A DNA stretch of 36,737 nt from Myxococcaceae bacterium. Lineage in GTDB: Bacteria > Myxococcota > Myxococcia > Myxococcales > Myxococcaceae. The stretch is taken from NCBI GenBank assembly GCA_019694575.1, contig JAIBBR010000041.1, positions 1 to 36,737 on the forward strand, given 5' to 3'. Positions 33,539 through 36,737 of this stretch are shown here, in pieces (within the stretch, counting starts at the first letter, position 1; every line of letters begins with the position of its first letter). A program made the position numbers and the translations under genes. The notes under the pieces were generated by a model. It did not search any database and was not told the DNA's origin. It saw nothing but the letters and a program-made list of their open reading frames with translations.

Positions 33539-35068
33539 ATGGCCCCCCCGAAGCGCAGCTCGACGCCTCAAGACGAGCGGTATGAGGAAGCCGACATCTT
33601 GCGCGCCGATGACCCAAGGCCCCAGCAGGTGCCGCAATTTCCCGCGGGTGCGCGCCGCAACCCTGCCACTGCGCGCAAGCCTGAAGAGCACATTCCCACC
33701 ACGGTTTACGACACCGAGAAGTCAGCCGACCAAGAGCTGAAGCCGGTGTATGACCCCACCGCGATTTCTGACGGCGGCTTCAAGCCGGCTTTTCTTTACG
33801 TCGAGCGCGGGCCAGGCCAAGGCCAGCTGGTGCAAGTGCTCCAGGGCCCTCTGGTGGTCGGTCGCGCCACCGTTTCTGATTTGCGGTTGCAGCACCCGTC
33901 GGTGAGCCGCCGCCACTCGCAAATTACCCGCGTGGGCGAGTCGTTTTACATCAAAGACTTGGGCAGCCAGAACGGCACTTTCGTCAACAAGCAGCGCATC
34001 GCGACCGAAGTCGAAATTTTTCCGGGTGATCACCTCGCCATCGGCAACGCGCTGGTGAAGCTGCGCGGGCCGTTGCAACCCGGCCAAGCGCTCGAAATTG
34101 CGCCGCCTGCCAAGAAGCCAACCGCCGCCAAGAGCAAGCGCGCCGTCACCACGTCGGTGGTGCGAAAAGTGCGGCCTCCCAACGCGGTACGGCTCGCCTT
34201 TTTTGCTGGGGCGGTGGGCTTTGGCCTGGCCGCGATGTTCGCACTCGCGCTGTGGAAGGTGCCGACCCGCGTGGCGTTCAACCCGTTGCCCGCCGCGCCT
34301 GTCACCAGCAAGGGCGAAAACAAAGACAAACAAATTGAAGCCGCCATCGCGCAAAAGATGGTTGAGCAGAAGACAAGTGAAGAAGCCGTGCAGCTCGACG
34401 TCGACCCGGTGCCTTTTGGCGACGCACGCGAGAAAAAAGAGAAAGCGTCGGCCACCAAGGCTGCAGCTCCAAAGCACACCGACCCGTTCGCCGACGCACC
34501 CGGCTCAGCCAAAGCCGACAAAGCCGAGAAGAAGACGAAAGAAGGCACCGCCGAGACCCCGAAAAGAGGCGTGACGCCCGCGGCGTATTTGCAAGGTGAC
34601 GCCCAGGCCGCGCTGGCCGAAGCTGAAAAGTCAGGCGATGCCGCCATGGCGCAAAAGCTTGAAAAGTTTGCCGCGGCTTACGAGGCGGCCCGAGCCGCGG
34701 TCACCGCCAACAACGGCAACCAAGCCATCAAAAGCTTTGAAGCCGCGCTCAAGCTCGACGCCAGCCTGTCGAACGGCAAGAGCAAGTACGCAAGCGACAT
34801 TCACCAGCAACTGTCATCACTCTATTCACTGGTCGGCTTTCACTATGTGTCGAACAACGCGCCCGACAATGCAAAGGCCGCGTTCAAAGCGTCGCTCAAG
34901 CACGACCCTTCGAACGAGAAAGCGAAAGAGCAACTCGCCAAGCTCGAGCAGTCTGACGAAGGCGAGGCGAACAAGGCCAAGGGGCCGCCGCCTCCGCTTC
35001 GCCGGCCAGGCGTGAAGACCGAACCCACGTCGAAGAAACAAGCCATCGACGACGCGTTCGGCGAATAA
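33539..35068 (+). CDS. FHA-domain, single-pass membrane protein with C-terminal repeats
   Basis: This 509-residue protein has a disordered Pro/Arg-rich N-terminus (1-80), an FHA domain at about 85-177 (GRATVSDLRLQHPSVSRRHS, then DLGSQNGTFVN: all phosphothreonine-binding signature residues are present), a basic linker, one membrane helix at about 217-239, a Lys/Glu/Ala-rich periplasmic stalk with VDPVPFGD (about 260-355) and a TPR-like helical tail (about 357-480). FHA domains bind phosphothreonine, so this protein probably reads the output of Ser/Thr kinases such as the PEGA kinase at 3154-5100; that link is inferred. AAGGAG five bases before ATG 33539 fixes the start. Confidence 0.85.
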   Translation: MAPPKRSSTPQDERYEEADILRADDPRPQQVPQFPAGARRNPATARKPEEHIPTTVYDTEKSADQELKPVYDPTAISDGGFKPAFLYVERGPGQGQLVQVLQGPLVVGRATVSDLRLQHPSVSRRHSQITRVGESFYIKDLGSQNGTFVNKQRIATEVEIFPGDHLAIGNALVKLRGPLQPGQALEIAPPAKKPTAAKSKRAVTTSVVRKVRPPNAVRLAFFAGAVGFGLAAMFALALWKVPTRVAFNPLPAAPVTSKGENKDKQIEAAIAQKMVEQKTSEEAVQLDVDPVPFGDAREKKEKASATKAAAPKHTDPFADAPGSAKADKAEKKTKEGTAETPKRGVTPAAYLQGDAQAALAEAEKSGDAAMAQKLEKFAAAYEAARAAVTANNGNQAIKSFEAALKLDASLSNGKSKYASDIHQQLSSLYSLVGFHYVSNNAPDNAKAAFKASLKHDPSNEKAKEQLAKLEQSDEGEANKAKGPPPPLRRPGVKTEPTSKKQAIDDAFGE

Positions 35069-35157
35069 CCCACGGCGCCCTGCCGCCACGGCCCCCCTGT
35101 CTACTGTGGTGCACAAACAAGGTGTGGTCGAAGCGCACGGCAAGCACACTGAACGCG

Positions 35158-35187
35158 TTGACACTTCAACTTAGGAAAGCAACCATA
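35158..35187 (+). promoter_or_regulatory. candidate promoter with perfect -35 element
   Basis: TTGACA at 35158-35163 matches the sigma-70 -35 box perfectly. A poor -10 (ACCATA, 35182-35187) lies 18 bases on, or CATAGT after 20 bases. It would serve the secreted cysteine-rich gene beginning at 35240. Confidence 0.3.
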
Positions 35188-35225
35188 GTGGGGTCAGGGG
35201 GCGCGCTCGTTCGCGTGAGAGCTTC

Positions 35226-35232
35226 AAAGGAG
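35226..35232 (+). promoter_or_regulatory. ribosome binding site before a TTG start
   Basis: AAAGGAG lies seven bases before TTG 35240. This strong site is what identifies the start of the last gene, whose signal peptide begins exactly there. Confidence 0.8.
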
Positions 35233-35239
35233 AATTCTT

Positions 35240-36737
35240 TTGCGACGCACATGGCTCCTCGTTGCGTGCTGCCTTTGCGCCAGTTGGGCACAGGCTGCTG
35301 ACACCTGTGAAGAAGCGCCTGCGCTTTCGCCTTCACGGTATTTGCGCCAGCTCTATTTAGACTTGTTGGGCCGCCCACCCAGCATCGACGAGTACCGTGC
35401 CGCCGCCATGAAGGGCGCCGTCACCGCCGAAGACTTGAACGAGCTGATGACGCGCGACGCGTTTTACGCGCAGACCAAGGCGTATCACCGTGCGTTGTTG
35501 CGGGCGAACGTCAACGCGTCGGTGTTCAACAACGGCGAAAGCCGGGTGCGCCCCACCACCGATGGCGCCAAACCACTCGAAGGCCGCCCCAACGGTTCAG
35601 GCACTACCCGCGGCCGCAACGGCATTGGGTGCGATCACTTCATCGAACAAGACAACTGCAACGCTTCACGCGAAGACGACCATGCCGAACCGGCGGTGAA
35701 AATATGCCGCGACAGCAACGGCGTGCCCATGCCGGTGTCGTTCGACTACGACAACACGGTGTACCAATGCACTGCGCTGACGGCGGCCAACTGCTTCGCA
35801 GCAGCGAGCGCGGGCCTGCTCGCAGGCACCGGCACAGGCGCGACTGACAAACTGCTTTATTACTGCGACATGCGCCGGCAGCCCGACGGCACCCTGCGGC
35901 CAAGCTTGTGCTTGCCTGACCCTACCAAGCCCACCACCGCGGCGCTGACCCAACAAGTGCTCGACAGTGACGGGCGGGTGGTGTCGTTCGTCAACCCCAC
36001 CCCAGTGGCGAGCGCTGCGTTCAACCAACTCGATCGCTGCGATTTGACGTTGCTCGACAACCGCGGCATCAAAGGCTCGTACATCGCGCGCCGTGGCTGC
36101 CTGCAACGCGACGGCTATACCACCGCGGCCGCGCCCTACTGGGACACCTCGGGCGCCACCACCGTCACCTCATGCGCGATTGAAGCGCAGACCAACGCGG
36201 TGAACCCGGCCACGTTGAGCTCCTGCGAAACAGGCGCTTTCACCAGCGACCGCTCCTGCGGTTGCGGCCAGAACTTTCGCCGCTGCGAATATGCCGAAGG
36301 CACCACCCAGGTACATGCCAGCCGCGTCAACGCGGTCAATGACGAGCCGCTGCAAATCATCGATTCGGTGGTGCGCCGCGACGAAGACTATTTCAACATT
36401 CTCACCACCCGCCGCAGCTTCATGAACTCAACGCTGTCGTCGTTCTACCGAGAGAAACTCGGCATCGGCGTGTGGACGGTGAGCCCCCCGACGTCGCTCG
36501 AGGCGATGCCCGCCATCGACGACACCGGCAGCGCCACCGAATGGGTTGAGTACACCCGCGATGAAAACGCCTCCGGAGTACTGACGACGCCTGCGTACTT
36601 GCTGCGCTTCCCCACCCAGCGTGCGCGGGTGAACGAATTTTACGAAGCATTCTTGTGCAAGCACTTCGCGCCGCCCGCCGGAGCCAAGGTGCCCGCGGCT
36701 GACGATGCGTGCAACCGCGAAAACAACTTGGCCAAGC
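35240..36737 (+). CDS. secreted cysteine-rich protein, DUF1588/DUF1592-like (partial)
   Basis: A 499-codon open frame starts at TTG 35240 (strong ribosome site) and runs off the window. It begins with a signal peptide, MRRTWLLVACCLCASWAQAA. Near the N-terminus RYLRQLYLDLLGRPPSIDEY resembles the YLDLLGRPP opening of planctomycete-type DUF1549-class proteins. A long Cys-rich central part (for example CGCGQNFRRC) follows, then DYFNILTTRRSFMNSTLSSF, similar to DUF1592, and VLTTPAYLLRFPTQRARVNE, like DUF1588. In those systems the proteins are secreted or periplasmic and often have cytochrome partners; no CxxCH haem motif is seen here. A C-terminal DUF1585 segment would be expected beyond the edge. 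Confidence 0.75.
   Translation, partial: MRRTWLLVACCLCASWAQAADTCEEAPALSPSRYLRQLYLDLLGRPPSIDEYRAAAMKGAVTAEDLNELMTRDAFYAQTKAYHRALLRANVNASVFNNGESRVRPTTDGAKPLEGRPNGSGTTRGRNGIGCDHFIEQDNCNASREDDHAEPAVKICRDSNGVPMPVSFDYDNTVYQCTALTAANCFAAASAGLLAGTGTGATDKLLYYCDMRRQPDGTLRPSLCLPDPTKPTTAALTQQVLDSDGRVVSFVNPTPVASAAFNQLDRCDLTLLDNRGIKGSYIARRGCLQRDGYTTAAAPYWDTSGATTVTSCAIEAQTNAVNPATLSSCETGAFTSDRSCGCGQNFRRCEYAEGTTQVHASRVNAVNDEPLQIIDSVVRRDEDYFNILTTRRSFMNSTLSSFYREKLGIGVWTVSPPTSLEAMPAIDDTGSATEWVEYTRDENASGVLTTPAYLLRFPTQRARVNEFYEAFLCKHFAPPAGAKVPAADDACNRENNLAK

Noticed and set aside
36260-36290. Possible haem-binding site in the cysteine-rich protein (CGCGQNFRRC)
   Set aside because: No CxxCH is present, so c-type haem attachment is not supported.

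Overview
The window is a compact chromosomal segment of about 60% GC holding 30 protein genes, one of them cut by the right edge, and one probable broken small gene. I see no tRNA, rRNA, CRISPR array, insertion sequence or phage gene, and no gene-free stretch longer than 300 bases. The gene content suggests a Gram-negative of the Myxococcota (old 'Deltaproteobacteria'): lipid A export and synthesis genes, a PEGA-tailed Ser/Thr kinase, a MopE-type metal-binding lipoprotein, a DUF507 protein, many cysteine-rich lipoproteins, an FHA-TPR membrane protein and a DUF1588/DUF1592-like secreted protein. The assignment is inferred from family content only.

Layout, left to right. Bases 1-197 carry a G/T-rich tandem repeat. 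An MsbA-like exporter (minus) diverges from lpxB (plus). A PEGA Ser/Thr kinase (minus) converges on lpxB. A polyprenol-phosphate mannosyltransferase and a MarC-type membrane protein form a plus-strand pair. Next comes a tightly overlapped minus-strand elongasome operon, mreC-mreD-mrdA-rodA, without mreB, divergent from a PpiD/SurA-like periplasmic foldase. A GAF-GGDEF cyclase (minus) diverges from maf-yggS (plus, ATGA overlap). A minus-strand operon then encodes a lipoprotein esterase, a cNMP-binding-fold protein and a tiny zinc-ribbon protein, divergent from two tandem DUF3108 proteins.

The right half has a MopE lipoprotein, a small helical protein, DUF507, then M28 peptidase-uvrB-uvrC, a triple-Usp protein, a cysteine-rich lipoprotein, a B-box/TPR membrane protein and cysS, all on minus. 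The FHA-TPR gene and a TTG-started secreted cysteine-rich protein follow on plus and run to the edge.

Two genes look genuinely unusual. First, the esterase lipoprotein (15966-18098) appears to be a natural circular permutation of the esterase-D alpha/beta-hydrolase fold. Its nucleophile elbow sits about 22 residues after the lipid-anchored cysteine, while the strands that normally precede it, including the oxyanion HG motif, form the C-terminus. Second, the cysteinyl-tRNA synthetase carries an extra segment of about 70 residues, resembling a small beta-barrel (lipocalin-like) domain, inserted soon after the KII motif of the catalytic domain. A third point is a small lipoprotein gene at 19827-19981, broken by two frameshifts that both fall at homopolymer runs.
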